From: Opitutaceae bacterium
GTDB taxonomy: Bacteria > Verrucomicrobiota > Verrucomicrobiia > Opitutales > Opitutaceae
DNA: 64,000 nt
Direction of reading: 5' to 3'
Assembly (NCBI GenBank): GCA_027482185.1
Contig: JAIXWF010000001.1
Span: forward strand, 62,001 to 126,000
Positions 1 through 7,817 of the stretch are shown in pieces; within the stretch, counting starts at the first letter, position 1; the number at the start of each line of letters is the position of its first letter. A model generated the notes under the pieces. That model was not told the origin of the DNA. It worked only from the letters and a program-made list of their open reading frames with translations, and searched no databases. The translations under genes were made by a program, and so were the position numbers.

Positions 1-77
1 TTTCATGACCGATTTGGCCGGTCAACGTCCCAATCTGTTATCGAAAAACGTAACTCCTTATTGCTAAGAAGTTTAGC

Positions 78-155
78 TGGCGTCCCCACGGGGATTCGAA
101 CCCCGGTTCTTACCGTGAAAGGGTAGTGTCCTGGACCAGGCTAGACGATGGGGAC
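78..155 (-). tRNA. tRNA-Glu (anticodon TTC)
   Basis: Reads on the minus strand as a complete cloverleaf with an encoded 3' CCA (positions 78-80). The acceptor stem starts GTCCCC and pairs with GGGGAC. The T-loop carries GGTTCGAATCC, and the anticodon loop reads CTTTCAC with anticodon TTC at 119-117. The sequence closely resembles bacterial tRNA-Glu. A small stem (63-77, GCTAA/TTAGC) lies just downstream, but it has no immediate T-run, so I do not call a terminator. It is transcribed divergently from purC. Confidence 0.95.
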
Positions 156-171
156 CAGCGTGGAGTCGGGC

Positions 172-199
172 ACGCTAGGTTCCGACCCACCCGGCGCAA
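172..199 (-). promoter_or_regulatory. Possible sigma70-like promoter of tRNA-Glu
   Basis: On the minus strand a TTGCGC hexamer (199-194) is followed after 16 nt by TAGCGT (177-172), about 16 nt upstream of the tRNA 5' end. The spacing and the position fit, but both boxes are imperfect in a GC-rich background. This is a weak call. Confidence 0.25.
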
Positions 200-286
200 G
201 GGCAAATTTCGGTTCCGCCGGCCGCCCGCATGCTGACGAACTTTGTTCGCGACCTCCGGCCCCGCTCCGGCAAAAAACACCCGCGC

Positions 287-1207
287 ATGACGTTTTCCGC
301 TATCGCCGCCGCCCTGCCCCGCTCCGCCGTCGTTTCCAGCGACCACCTCCGTCTCCCCTTCCCCAAGATCGCCTCCGGCAAGGTCCGCGATATCTTCGAC
401 CTCGGCGATGCCCTCCTCCTCGTCGCCAGCGACCGGCTCTCCGCCTTCGACGTCGTCCTCCCCGACGGCATCCCCGGCAAGGGCTCCATCCTCACCCAGA
501 TGAGCCACTGGTGGTTCGCCCAGACCGCCGGTCTCATCCGCAACCACCTCCTCCCCGACCAAGCCGGCGAATTCGCGCGCCGCGGTCTCGCCGATCCCGA
601 CCTGCAGCTGCGCAGCATGATCGTGCGCAAACTCAAGACCGTCCCCATCGAGTGCGTCGTCCGCGGCTACCTCGTCGGCAGCGGCTGGGCCGCGTATCGG
701 AAAACCGGATCCGTCTGCGGCCACGTCCTGCCCCCCGGCCTCCGCCAAGCCGACCGACTCCCCGCCCCGCTCTTCACCCCGACCACCAAGGCCCCCAAGG
801 GCCAGCACGACGAACCCATCGACGACGCCCAGGGCATCGCCCTCGTCGGCGCCGCCCGCTACGCGGAAATCAAGGCCGCCAGCCTCGCGCTGTATCAATT
901 CGGCCACGACCGCGCCCGCCGCGCCGGCATGATCCTCGCCGACACGAAGTTCGAGTTCGGCACCGACGCCGCCGGCGGCCTCTGGCTGATCGACGAAGTC
1001 CTCACGCCCGACTCCTCCCGCTACTGGCCCGCCGACCAATACGCCCCCGACCAATCCCCGCCGAGCTACGACAAACAGTTCGTCCGCGACCACCTCCTCG
1101 CGATCAATTGGAACCAGCAGCCCCCCGGCCCCCGCCTCCCCGCCGAGGTCATCGCCCGCACGCAGGAAAAGTACCTCGCCGCGCTGCGGAATCTGTTGGG
1201 GGAGTAG
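287..1207 (+). CDS. purC: Phosphoribosylaminoimidazole-succinocarboxamide (SAICAR) synthase
   Basis: Catalyses the ATP-dependent condensation of CAIR with aspartate to give SAICAR in purine biosynthesis, in the cytoplasm. The 306-residue product has the SAICAR synthetase N-terminus (GKVRDIFDLGDALLLVASDR, residues 31-50), the SAFDVVLPDGIPGKG segment, the ECVVRGYLVGSGW motif and a C-terminal DTKFEFG / DEVLTPDSSRYW region. This is the longer form of about 300 residues, as in fungi and several bacterial phyla, rather than the 240-residue E. coli form. An in-frame ATG at 230 would add 19 residues without homology, so I prefer 287. It stands alone next to the divergent tRNA gene. Confidence 0.95.
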   Translation: MTFSAIAAALPRSAVVSSDHLRLPFPKIASGKVRDIFDLGDALLLVASDRLSAFDVVLPDGIPGKGSILTQMSHWWFAQTAGLIRNHLLPDQAGEFARRGLADPDLQLRSMIVRKLKTVPIECVVRGYLVGSGWAAYRKTGSVCGHVLPPGLRQADRLPAPLFTPTTKAPKGQHDEPIDDAQGIALVGAARYAEIKAASLALYQFGHDRARRAGMILADTKFEFGTDAAGGLWLIDEVLTPDSSRYWPADQYAPDQSPPSYDKQFVRDHLLAINWNQQPPGPRLPAEVIARTQEKYLAALRNLLGE

Positions 1208-1214
1208 GAGCTTT

Positions 1215-1243
1215 GAGCGGTCAGCGGTCAGCTTTCAGCGATC
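1215..1243. repeat. AGCNNTC heptamer arm after purC
   Basis: Four consecutive degenerate heptamers of type AGCGGTC/AGCTTTC/AGCGATC begin 8 nt after the purC stop. They belong to the same family as the much longer array at 4150-4304. Only one arm is obvious here; the far side of the gap is the pyrimidine tract described separately. Confidence 0.6.
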
Positions 1244-1260
1244 GGAAGAATGAGCGGCTC

Positions 1261-1428
1261 CAGGCTTCCGCTTTCTTCCTTCTTCTTTCCCCTCGTTTCT
1301 TCTTTTCCGCCTTTCGCCTTTCGCCGCCTTCCTGTCCTGTTTTTCCGCCCCTTCCGTCCGGTCGATCCTGTCCCCGCCTTTTTCCGCTTTTCCGGTCTCC
1401 GGTCTCCGCATTCCGGTTTTCCGCCGCG
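1261..1428. repeat. Pyrimidine-rich tract with TTTCCG-type repeats
   Basis: About 165 nt are almost purely C/T on the plus strand. They contain repeated TTTCCGC, CCTTTCG and CCGGTCT units, including a direct GGTCTCC repeat. The tract ends directly at the stop codon (1429-1431) of the minus-strand gene. Read from that gene it is a purine-rich GGAAAA/GGAGACC array, reminiscent of the element at 23662-23785. No gene is visible in the 1208-1428 gap. Confidence 0.6.
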
Positions 1429-1710
1429 TCAGCTTCTGACGCGGCCGCCGTCCGCTCCGGATTCGGGTGGCTGGAACGAGGCGGCGAAAAATTCCTGCGC
1501 GGCGCCGATGTACTTCGAATACTTCGTGTAGTCGCCCGCCCAGGAGTTGGGCACGGCGAGGCGTTTGATCACGCCCCGGCCGATCTTGTCCGGCGCGGCG
1601 CCGTCGGGCGTCAGCTCGAGCGAGAACTTGGGATCGTGGGTGTGCACCACATAGTGGCGGGAACCGTCGCGGCCTTCGCGCTCGACGCGCAGAAATGAGG
1701 AGGTGTTCAT
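1429..1710 (-). CDS. Conserved-looking small hypothetical protein
   Basis: A 93-residue protein with no family I recognise. The sequence looks like a real folded protein: an N-terminal beta-rich half (residues 5-32, SFLRVEREGRDGSRHYVVHT) followed by RLAVPNSWAGDYTKYSKYIG and an AAQEFF helix. There is no signal peptide or membrane segment. Its composition is far less Arg/Pro/Ala-biased than the shadow frames around it. A 199-nt gap separates its start from the next gene, which runs divergently. Its stop codon abuts a pyrimidine-rich repeat tract. Function unknown. Confidence 0.6.
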   Translation of the reverse strand: MNTSSFLRVEREGRDGSRHYVVHTHDPKFSLELTPDGAAPDKIGRGVIKRLAVPNSWAGDYTKYSKYIGAAQEFFAASFQPPESGADGGRVRS

Positions 1711-1909
1711 CGCGCGCCCGCACCGTGGTCCCGCGGCGGGCGCGGCTCAATCCCCGATTTCCCGCGGCGCCGTTTTCCCCTTGAGCCGCGCCGCGGCGGA
1801 GCGCACAAGCTTTCCGCCGCCGGCGCGACCGTCCCCGCCCCGGCCCGTCCCGCGGAATCCGTCCCTGCCCGCCGGCCCGCGCCGACGTTTCGCTCCCGCC
1901 GTCTCCTCA

Positions 1910-3880
1910 ATGAATTCCTCCGCCTCGTCCCCGAAACCCTCGCTGTGGATCTTCGTCGCGACCGACCTCGCGCTGCTCGCCGCCGCAGCCTTCATCGCCG
2001 CCCAGAGCGCGCGGCCCCTGTCGCAGACCGCGATCCTCTCGGTCGTCGCCTGCGTGCTCGCCGGCGCGGTGGTCGGCCTCGTGCCCCTCGTGATGCACTA
2101 CGAGCGGCAGAAGAACGAGACCCTCGACGACCGCCAGCGCGCGCTCGAATCCCTCTCCCGCACCGTCGCGTCCTCCGCCGAGCAGATCAGCATCGCCGCC
2201 AACGGCCTCCACGAAATCGGCGAACTCGCCCAGCGCAGCCTGCGCCAGGCCGAGGGCCTGCCGCAGAAACTCCAGGAAAAGATCGCCGAGTTCCAGGTGC
2301 AGCTCGCCGCCGCGGCCGACGCCGACAAGGAAGAGCTCGAACGCGAACTGCTCGCCCTGCGCACCTCCGAGAGCGAGCGCCTCGACTCCGTCTCCGACCG
2401 CATCGCCAAGTCCGCCGCCGAATGGGCGAAACTGGAAACCGCCACGCGCGACCACCTCGCCGCCGCCACCGCCGCCCTGCAGCAACTCTCGGCCGCCACC
2501 GCCGGCGCGATCCGCGAGGCCGAGTCCGCCGCGACGACCGCCCTCTCCGCCTCGCTCGTCGCCGCCCGCACCGACTCCGCGCGCGAGCTCGCCGCCGCCA
2601 CCGCGCAGGCCACCGCCGCCCTCGAGGCCGCCCAGCAGGCCGCCCTCGCCGCCCTCGAAGCCGCCCTCGCCCGCGCCAGCAGCCAACTCGTCGACCGCGT
2701 GGCGGCCGACGTCGCCACCCGCTTCGCCGCCATCGGCACCGCGCTCGACAGCCCGATCGCCCGCCTCGAAGCCGCTGCCACCCGCGCCGCCGAAGTCCCC
2801 CCGCCGCCCCCGGCCCCGGTCGCCCCGCCGCCGCCGGTCGAGCCCGCCGCCCTGGTCGCCGCCGCCGCGCCCGAAGTTCCGGCCGGACCCGCGCCCGTCC
2901 CGACGGATACGCCGCCGCCCGCCGCCGCAACGGAACCGGCCGCCCCCGCCTCGCCTCCGCCGGCCAAACGTTCCCGCCGCGCCCGCCGCGAGGAACCGGT
3001 CGCGCCACCCGAAGCCGCCGCGGCCGTGGTTGCCGCCGCCGCCGCTGAAGTGACGCCCCCGGCCGCCCCGACCCCGGAGCCGACGCCCGAGCCCGCCGGC
3101 GTTGAAACGCCCGCCGTCGAAACCGCCCCGGCTCCGGCCGAGGAACCGGCCCCGGTGATCGCCGCCATTCCCGAAATCGCGCCCGTCGCGCCGTCGACCG
3201 CGGAGCCCTTCGAAACCGCCGCGCCCGCCGACGCCACCCCAGCCGCGGAAATCGTGCCCGAATCTCCCTCCACGCCCGCCCCCGAGCCCAAGCCCACGCC
3301 CGCGCCGGAGCCGGAAACGGAATCCGAGCCGGATTGGTCTTTGCCCCCGGGCGTCGCCGCCGCGGCCGCCGCCGAACTGCCGCCCGAACCGGAAGCGGAA
3401 CGCGAACCGGAGCCCGCGCCGGCCCCGGCGCCCGAACCCGAAATCGTTTCCCCGGCCGCCGCGGCGGAACCCGAGCCTGAGCCCGAGCCCGCCCCGGCGC
3501 CCCCGGCCCCGAAACGCGGCCGCAGCCGTCCGGTTGTCGTCGACGACGAACCCGGCCTCGGCCTCGACCTAGACGACGGCGCGAGCCAGGTGCCGCCGCC
3601 GGAGAGCCCGCTGACTTCCGACGGCGCGACGCGCCTGATCGCGACCGCCTACATCGGGATCGGCAACCGCCTCTTCATCCGTGGCGACGGCCCGGGCCTG
3701 AGTTGGGAAAAGGGCGTGCCGCTGCAGTTCGTTTCGATCGGCAAGTGGCGCTGGGAAACCAACGACGCCACCGCCCCGGTCGCCTACCGGCTCTACAAGA
3801 ACGACGAGATCGAGTGCACGACCCTCGGCGACCAAACTCTCGAACCCGGCCACTTGCAGGAAGTCACGGCTGCGTTTTGA
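1910..3880 (+). CDS. Membrane-anchored coiled-coil protein with Pro/Ala/Glu-rich linker and C-terminal beta domain
   Basis: I do not recognise a named family. The 656-residue product has two membrane helices (about 13-33 and 38-60), then a long alpha-helical coiled coil (about 65-285) rich in Ala, Glu and Gln. A low-complexity Pro/Ala/Glu/Val linker follows (about 290-545), with repeated PAPEPEPE-like units. The globular C-terminus of about 90 residues includes YIGIGNRLFIRGDGPGLSW and ends VAYRLYKNDE. This end resembles a starch-binding (CBM20/CBM48-like) beta-sandwich in its layout; that comparison is inference. An upstream in-frame ATG at 1703 adds only Pro/Arg-rich sequence, so 1910 is preferred. 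A small gene follows 7 nt after the stop. Confidence 0.75.
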   Translation: MNSSASSPKPSLWIFVATDLALLAAAAFIAAQSARPLSQTAILSVVACVLAGAVVGLVPLVMHYERQKNETLDDRQRALESLSRTVASSAEQISIAANGLHEIGELAQRSLRQAEGLPQKLQEKIAEFQVQLAAAADADKEELERELLALRTSESERLDSVSDRIAKSAAEWAKLETATRDHLAAATAALQQLSAATAGAIREAESAATTALSASLVAARTDSARELAAATAQATAALEAAQQAALAALEAALARASSQLVDRVAADVATRFAAIGTALDSPIARLEAAATRAAEVPPPPPAPVAPPPPVEPAALVAAAAPEVPAGPAPVPTDTPPPAAATEPAAPASPPPAKRSRRARREEPVAPPEAAAAVVAAAAAEVTPPAAPTPEPTPEPAGVETPAVETAPAPAEEPAPVIAAIPEIAPVAPSTAEPFETAAPADATPAAEIVPESPSTPAPEPKPTPAPEPETESEPDWSLPPGVAAAAAAELPPEPEAEREPEPAPAPAPEPEIVSPAAAAEPEPEPEPAPAPPAPKRGRSRPVVVDDEPGLGLDLDDGASQVPPPESPLTSDGATRLIATAYIGIGNRLFIRGDGPGLSWEKGVPLQFVSIGKWRWETNDATAPVAYRLYKNDEIECTTLGDQTLEPGHLQEVTAAF

Positions 3881-3887
3881 GTGCCGC

Positions 3888-4142
3888 ATGGCCGAAGAAG
3901 ACAACCTCCTCCACGAGCTCGGCGCCTTCGAACCGGCCGAACTCAAACGCATCGCCCCCGCCCTCGAAGCCGCCGGCATCGAGTTCGAGATCGAATCCGA
4001 CCACCACGAATTGGGCCGGCCCATGCGCGACTCCGAACTCGTGCTCGGGTTCAACCCCGCCGGCTCGAAGCTGGTCGTGTTCGTCCCCGGACCGAAACTC
4101 GAAGCCGCCACCACAATCGTCGCCACGCTGTATCCGGCGTGA
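3888..4142 (+). CDS. Small DUF2007-like protein
   Basis: An 84-residue acidic soluble protein starting 7 nt after the previous stop, so probably co-transcribed with it. The pattern matches small DUF2007-type proteins: an N-terminal helix (ELKRIAPALEAAGIEFEIES), a central strand and a C-terminal VVFVPGPKLEAATTIV segment that looks like the second half of an alpha/beta ferredoxin-like fold. These are annotated elsewhere as putative signal-transducing proteins without a proven function. The assignment rests on fold-like pattern only. A long heptamer repeat element begins directly after the stop. Confidence 0.65.
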   Translation: MAEEDNLLHELGAFEPAELKRIAPALEAAGIEFEIESDHHELGRPMRDSELVLGFNPAGSKLVVFVPGPKLEAATTIVATLYPA

Positions 4143-4149
4143 GGGTGAA

Positions 4150-4304
4150 GGAGCGGTCAGCTATAAGCTATCAGCGTTCAGCTATCAGCTTTCAGCTGTC
4201 GGCGATCAGTCCTAGGCGATCAGCGTTAGGCCGGAATCGATCATCTTTAGGGCCGCGCCGGTTTGTATATAGGCTGACCGCTGACCGCTGAAAGCTGAAC
4301 GCTC
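4150..4304. repeat. Inverted heptamer element, AGCTATC family
   Basis: The left arm (4150-4222) is at least ten tandem degenerate heptamers (AGCTATA, AGCTATC, AGCGTTC, AGCTTTC, AGCTGTC). The right arm (4273-4304) is the same family inverted (GCTGACC GCTGACC GCTGAAA GCTGAAC). The spacer of about 50 nt contains ATCGATC and a short AT-rich TATATAG stretch. The element fills the gap between two convergent genes, and its right arm ends 2 nt before the slyX stop codon. The arms can pair into a long imperfect stem. Confidence 0.8.
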
Positions 4305-4306
4305 CG

Positions 4307-4528
4307 TCAATAATGCGGCGGCCGTTCGTCCACGGGCGACGTTTCCTCCGGGCCGGAGCCGGCGCCGCCGGTCGACAGGCGCTCGCGGAAACGCAGCAGT
4401 TCGCGGCGCAGGCGCGCGATGTCCTCGGCCATTTCCAGCATCGCCTTGTCCTGTTCGGTCACGTGCCGCTCCAGGTAGGCGATCTTTTCCTCAAGATGCC
4501 GGATGTTTTCGTTCAACGGCGCAGACAT
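4307..4528 (-). CDS. slyX: SlyX family coiled-coil protein
   Basis: A 73-residue protein with one continuous coiled coil (about residues 6-50, NIRHLEEKIAYLERHVTEQD onward), an acidic/Pro-rich linker and the C-terminal PPHY that is typical of SlyX. SlyX proteins are small cytoplasmic coiled-coil proteins of unknown biochemical role, sometimes encoded near peptidyl-prolyl isomerase SlyD. The start codon lies inside the preceding response-regulator gene (38 nt overlap), so translational coupling is likely. That neighbourhood is unlike enterobacteria and may hint at a signalling role, but this is inference. Confidence 0.85.
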   Translation of the reverse strand: MSAPLNENIRHLEEKIAYLERHVTEQDKAMLEMAEDIARLRRELLRFRERLSTGGAGSGPEETSPVDERPPHY

Positions 4529-5108
4529 GGCGGGCGGCCATCGCGGCCTTCACCTGTTCGAGTTCGGGAATGACGACGCGCTGGTAGCAATCCGGGCAGA
4601 CGGAGTGGCTGAAATCGCTGCCCGTGCGCTCGCTGATATAGCCTTCGATCTGCTGCCAGTAATTCTGGTCGTCGCGGATTTTTTTGCAGTACGAGCAGAT
4701 CGGCATCATCTCCTCGAGCTGCCGCACCTGCGTCGTGTACTTCAGGATCCGCTCCGCCACGCGCAGCCGCGTCCAGAGCTCCGGCAGGTCGAGCGGCTTG
4801 GTCAGGAAATCGTCGACGCCCGCATCGGCCGCGCTGCGCTGGTTTTCCTCCGAGGCGTCGCGGCTCGTGAGCAGAATGAAATAGAGATACTCGGCCTTCG
4901 TGCGCCCGCGGATGCGCCGGCACAACTCGAGGCCGTCGAGCCGCGGCATCATCCAGTCGCTCACGACGACGCGCACGGGTTCGTCCTGCAGCACCGACCA
5001 GGCGGCCTCGCCGTCCGCGGCCTCGACAACATCGTGACCGAGGCGGCGGAGCGCCTGCCGGAGCACGGCGCGGGCAACGGCATCGTCTTCGACGGCGAGG
5101 ATCTTCAC
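4491..5108 (-). CDS. Response regulator with C-terminal zinc-ribbon-like domain
   Basis: A 205-residue protein. Residues 1-122 form a receiver domain: acidic pocket E7/D8/D9, phospho-acceptor D51 (in SDWMMP), T81 and K104 (LTKP). The remaining part carries C138-x2-C141 and C171-x2-C174 (ICSYCKKI ... VCPDC) around YWQQIEGYISE. This metal-binding module occurs at the end of many environmental sensory proteins in place of a DNA-binding domain. I chose a GTG start at 5108 because the preceding in-frame codons belong to a repeat element and the receiver fold begins exactly there. The last 38 nt overlap slyX. The output mechanism is unknown; no cognate kinase is adjacent. Confidence 0.8.
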   Translation of the reverse strand: MKILAVEDDAVARAVLRQALRRLGHDVVEAADGEAAWSVLQDEPVRVVVSDWMMPRLDGLELCRRIRGRTKAEYLYFILLTSRDASEENQRSAADAGVDDFLTKPLDLPELWTRLRVAERILKYTTQVRQLEEMMPICSYCKKIRDDQNYWQQIEGYISERTGSDFSHSVCPDCYQRVVIPELEQVKAAMAARHVCAVERKHPAS

Positions 5109-5178
5109 GCGAGGGCGGAGGCTGACGGCCTCGGCGGGCTGCGCAACGCGGAAAACGTGACGGTTCGGCAGGATATAT

Positions 5179-5430
5179 GAGTTGAGGGTTGAGCGTTGAG
5201 GGTTGAGAGCGAATTCCAGCAGCACCGAGCTGCTCCTCGGATCGCCGCAAGAAGGCTCAAGCGGCGCAAAAGCCGGAGAACCTGAAGCGCGCACGACGGG
5301 CGATCCCCTCTTCTTGCGCCTTCTGCGCCTCCTTGCGGCCCTCTCCCACCGCCACTCGCTCGCACTCGCGGCCACAACCGCCCGATCTCTCAACACCGAA
5401 CCCCAAACTCCGAACCCCGAACTCCGCCTC
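5179..5430. repeat. Inverted GTTGAG heptamer element with nested CCGCAAG repeat (fills gap 5109-5435)
   Basis: The left arm (5179-5209) has GTTGAGG/GTTGAGC/GTTGAGA heptamers. The right arm (5385-5430) is the inverse, starting TCTCAAC and grading into AACTCCG/AACCCCG heptamers up to 5 nt before the DUF255 stop codon. Nested inside is a second inverted pair: GGATCGCCGCAAGAAGGCTC near 5237-5256 against a CTTGCGCCTTCTGCGC block near 5313-5340. The same nested motif recurs at 57013-57176. I see no gene in this gap of over 300 nt. Confidence 0.75.
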
Positions 5431-5435
5431 TACTT

Positions 5436-7598
5436 TCAGCCCCCGAGCGCGCGGCGCAGCGCCTCGGGCTCGGAGACGGGCGCGCGGCACGTGAAGTCCT
5501 CGCACACGTAGGCGGTCGCGCGGCCGCCGAGCGGTTTCATTTCCGCGACCCACGGGAGCCGCGCCGCGAGCCACGCCTGGCCTGCGCCGCCGTCGGCGGC
5601 CAACAGCAGGCGGCGCGGGCCGAGCGTCTCGTGCAGCACGTCGGCGAGGGCCGCGAAATCGGCGGCCGACGGATCGCCCGCGAGCACGACATGGCGGGGC
5701 GCCTCGAAGGCGAGTTCGCAGGCGCAAAGCATCTGGGGCATCGCGTGCGGCGCGTTTTCCCAGCGGCCGCGGAAGGCCTCGAGGCAACGCAGGCCGCGGG
5801 CCCGCCGGCTCTCGTCGCCGAGCATGCCGGCGAGGCGCAGCAGGTTGAGCGCGCCGAGGCTGCTCGGGGCGGGTTCGGCGCCGTCGTAGTCTTCCTTCAG
5901 CCGGAGCACGATGTCGGGCGCGTCCGCGGCCGAGTTGAAGTAACCGCCGTCCTGTTCGTCCCAGAACAGTTCGTCCATCGTCGTCTGCAGGCGGTCGGCC
6001 CATTGCAGCCAGCGCAGTTCGAAGCCGGCCTCGTAGAGATCGAGCAGGCCCTGGATCACGGCGGCGTAGTCCTCCGCGAAACCGGGCGCGGCGCCGCGGC
6101 CCTTGCGCCACATGCGGGCAAGGCGGCCCGTCGCGGGGTCGTACAGTTCGCGCTGCAAAAAGTCCGCCGCACGCACCGCCGCCGCATAGGCGGGCGCCGC
6201 CTCCGCACCGAAGACCTGACGGGCCTTGGCGAGGGCGGAAATCATGAGGCCGTTGCCGGCGGCGACGATCTTGTCGTCGCGCAAGGGCCGGGGCCGGCGT
6301 TCGCGTTCCGCCCGTAGTTTCGCGAGCACGGCGACGAGGCGTGTGCTGGCGGCCTCGGGATCGAGGCCGGCGGCACGGGCCGTCTCGGCGAGCGAACGGC
6401 GCATGACGAGGATGTTTTTGCCGCGGAGCTCGCCCTGCGGATCGAGAGACTCGGGCACGTTGCCGGCGGGCTTCACCCCGAAATGCTCGGCCGCGAAGGC
6501 GTAGTCCTCGCCGAGCACGGCGCGGAGTTCGGCGTCCGTCCAAACATAGTACGCGCCCTCGGCGTGGGTCGCGTCGGCGCCGGGGCCGACGGCGCTATCG
6601 GCATCCTCGGCGGTGCAGAACCCGCCGTGCGGTTCGGTCATTTCGCGGGCCACGTAATCCAGAATGTCGCGCGCGAGCCACGCGAAGCGTTCGTCGCCCG
6701 AGGCCTGGCGCGCCTCGAGGCAGTTCGCCGCGATCTGCGCCTGGTCGTAGAGCATTTTTTCGAAGTGCGGCACGAACCAGGCCTCGTCGACGGAGTAGCG
6801 GTGGAAACCGCCGCCGACGTGGTCGTGAATGCCGCCGCGGGCCATGGCACGGAGCGTGGCAGTTGCGAGTTTCACGGCCTCGCGGCCGACGTCGCTGTCG
6901 CGCCCCTGCAACGCCGCGAGGCGGAAGAGAAACGCGAGGTTGGCCGCGCGCGGGAATTTGGGCGCGCCGCCGAAACCGCCGTGGGCCGCGTCGAAGGCCT
7001 CGTAGAAGTACTGGAAACCGCGCTCGCAGGCTGAACCGGCGGCCTCGACGAGGGACTTGGCCGCGCCCGCCGCGGCGTCCGCGCGGCCCGCCTCGGCCTG
7101 ATGCCCGCGCAGGGCGGCGAGCACGCGGTCGCCCTCGGCGACGAGTTTGTCGCGCTCGTTTTTCCAACCGCCCGCGATGGCGCGGAGGATCGAGGCGAAG
7201 CCCGCGCGGCCGTGGCGGTCCTCGGGCGGAAAATAGGTGCCGCCGAAAAACGGTTTCAGGTCGGGCGTGAGCCACGCGCTCAGCGGCCAGCCGCCGCGGC
7301 CGGTCATCGCCTGCACGTAGGCCATGTAGACCTTGTCGACGTCGGGCCGCTCCTCGCGGTCGACCTTCACCGGGACGAAGTGCGTGTTGAGCAGCGCCGC
7401 GATTTCCGGGTGCACGAACGACTCGTGCGCCATGACGTGGCACCAATGGCACGTCGAATAGCCGATGCTGAGAAAGATCGGCTTCTGTTCCGTCTGCGCG
7501 CGCGCAAACGCCGTCTCGCCCCAGGGCAGCCAGTCGACGGGATTCTCCGCGTGCTGGATCAGGTAGAGGGACTTTTCCTGCGCAAGGGCGTTGGGCAT
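5436..7598 (-). CDS. DUF255 thioredoxin-fold / six-hairpin glycosidase-like protein (YyaL/SSP411 family)
   Basis: The 720-residue length is usual for the family. The start was chosen at [17 protein letters not shown] because this is where family members begin. The N-terminal thioredoxin-like domain (about 1-170) has CHWC (C50-H-W-C53) and the [12 protein letters not shown] segment. The rest (about 200-700) is an alpha/alpha six-barrel fold like N-acylglucosamine epimerase, with [20 protein letters not shown]. The family is conserved from bacteria to mammals (SPATA20), but its reaction is not established. It may act as a thiol-dependent or carbohydrate-modifying enzyme. It has no signal peptide and is transcribed alone between two repeat elements. 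Confidence 0.9.
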   Translation of the reverse strand: MPNALAQEKSLYLIQHAENPVDWLPWGETAFARAQTEQKPIFLSIGYSTCHWCHVMAHESFVHPEIAALLNTHFVPVKVDREERPDVDKVYMAYVQAMTGRGGWPLSAWLTPDLKPFFGGTYFPPEDRHGRAGFASILRAIAGGWKNERDKLVAEGDRVLAALRGHQAEAGRADAAAGAAKSLVEAAGSACERGFQYFYEAFDAAHGGFGGAPKFPRAANLAFLFRLAALQGRDSDVGREAVKLATATLRAMARGGIHDHVGGGFHRYSVDEAWFVPHFEKMLYDQAQIAANCLEARQASGDERFAWLARDILDYVAREMTEPHGGFCTAEDADSAVGPGADATHAEGAYYVWTDAELRAVLGEDYAFAAEHFGVKPAGNVPESLDPQGELRGKNILVMRRSLAETARAAGLDPEAASTRLVAVLAKLRAERERRPRPLRDDKIVAAGNGLMISALAKARQVFGAEAAPAYAAAVRAADFLQRELYDPATGRLARMWRKGRGAAPGFAEDYAAVIQGLLDLYEAGFELRWLQWADRLQTTMDELFWDEQDGGYFNSAADAPDIVLRLKEDYDGAEPAPSSLGALNLLRLAGMLGDESRRARGLRCLEAFRGRWENAPHAMPQMLCACELAFEAPRHVVLAGDPSAADFAALADVLHETLGPRRLLLAADGGAGQAWLAARLPWVAEMKPLGGRATAYVCEDFTCRAPVSEPEALRRALGG

Positions 7599-7672
7599 GG
7601 GGAAAGCCGGACGAAACACACGAATCCGGCCAAAGCGAGCCGGTTGGCGGAACCGTTCAGCCTGGATCATCC

Positions 7673-7813
7673 CGTTGAGAGTTGAGGGCCGAAAGCCGAG
7701 GGGTGAGCGATCGGGCCGTCGAGGGACGGAAAATGCGGCCGCCGCCCGCGATGCGAAAAAACCGACCGGTTCCGCGCTCAACTCTCAACCGAGCTCTCTC
7801 GGCTGCGTGAGCT
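7673..7813. repeat. Inverted GTTGAG element with conserved core
   Basis: The left arm (7673-7688) has GTTGAGA GTTGAGG; the right arm (7776-7813) has CTCAACTCTCAACC and ends 4 nt before the hybrid kinase stop. The spacer holds the family core in degenerate form: GATCGGGCCGTCGAGG near 7709-7724, CGGAAAATGCGG near 7727-7738, and AAACCGACCGGTTC near 7758-7771. It lies between two minus-strand genes. Confidence 0.75.
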
Positions 7814-7817
7814 CCGT

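Noticed and set aside
63-77. Stem GCTAA/TTAGC after tRNA-Glu as a terminator
   Set aside because: Only 5 bp and no T-run directly after it on the minus strand.
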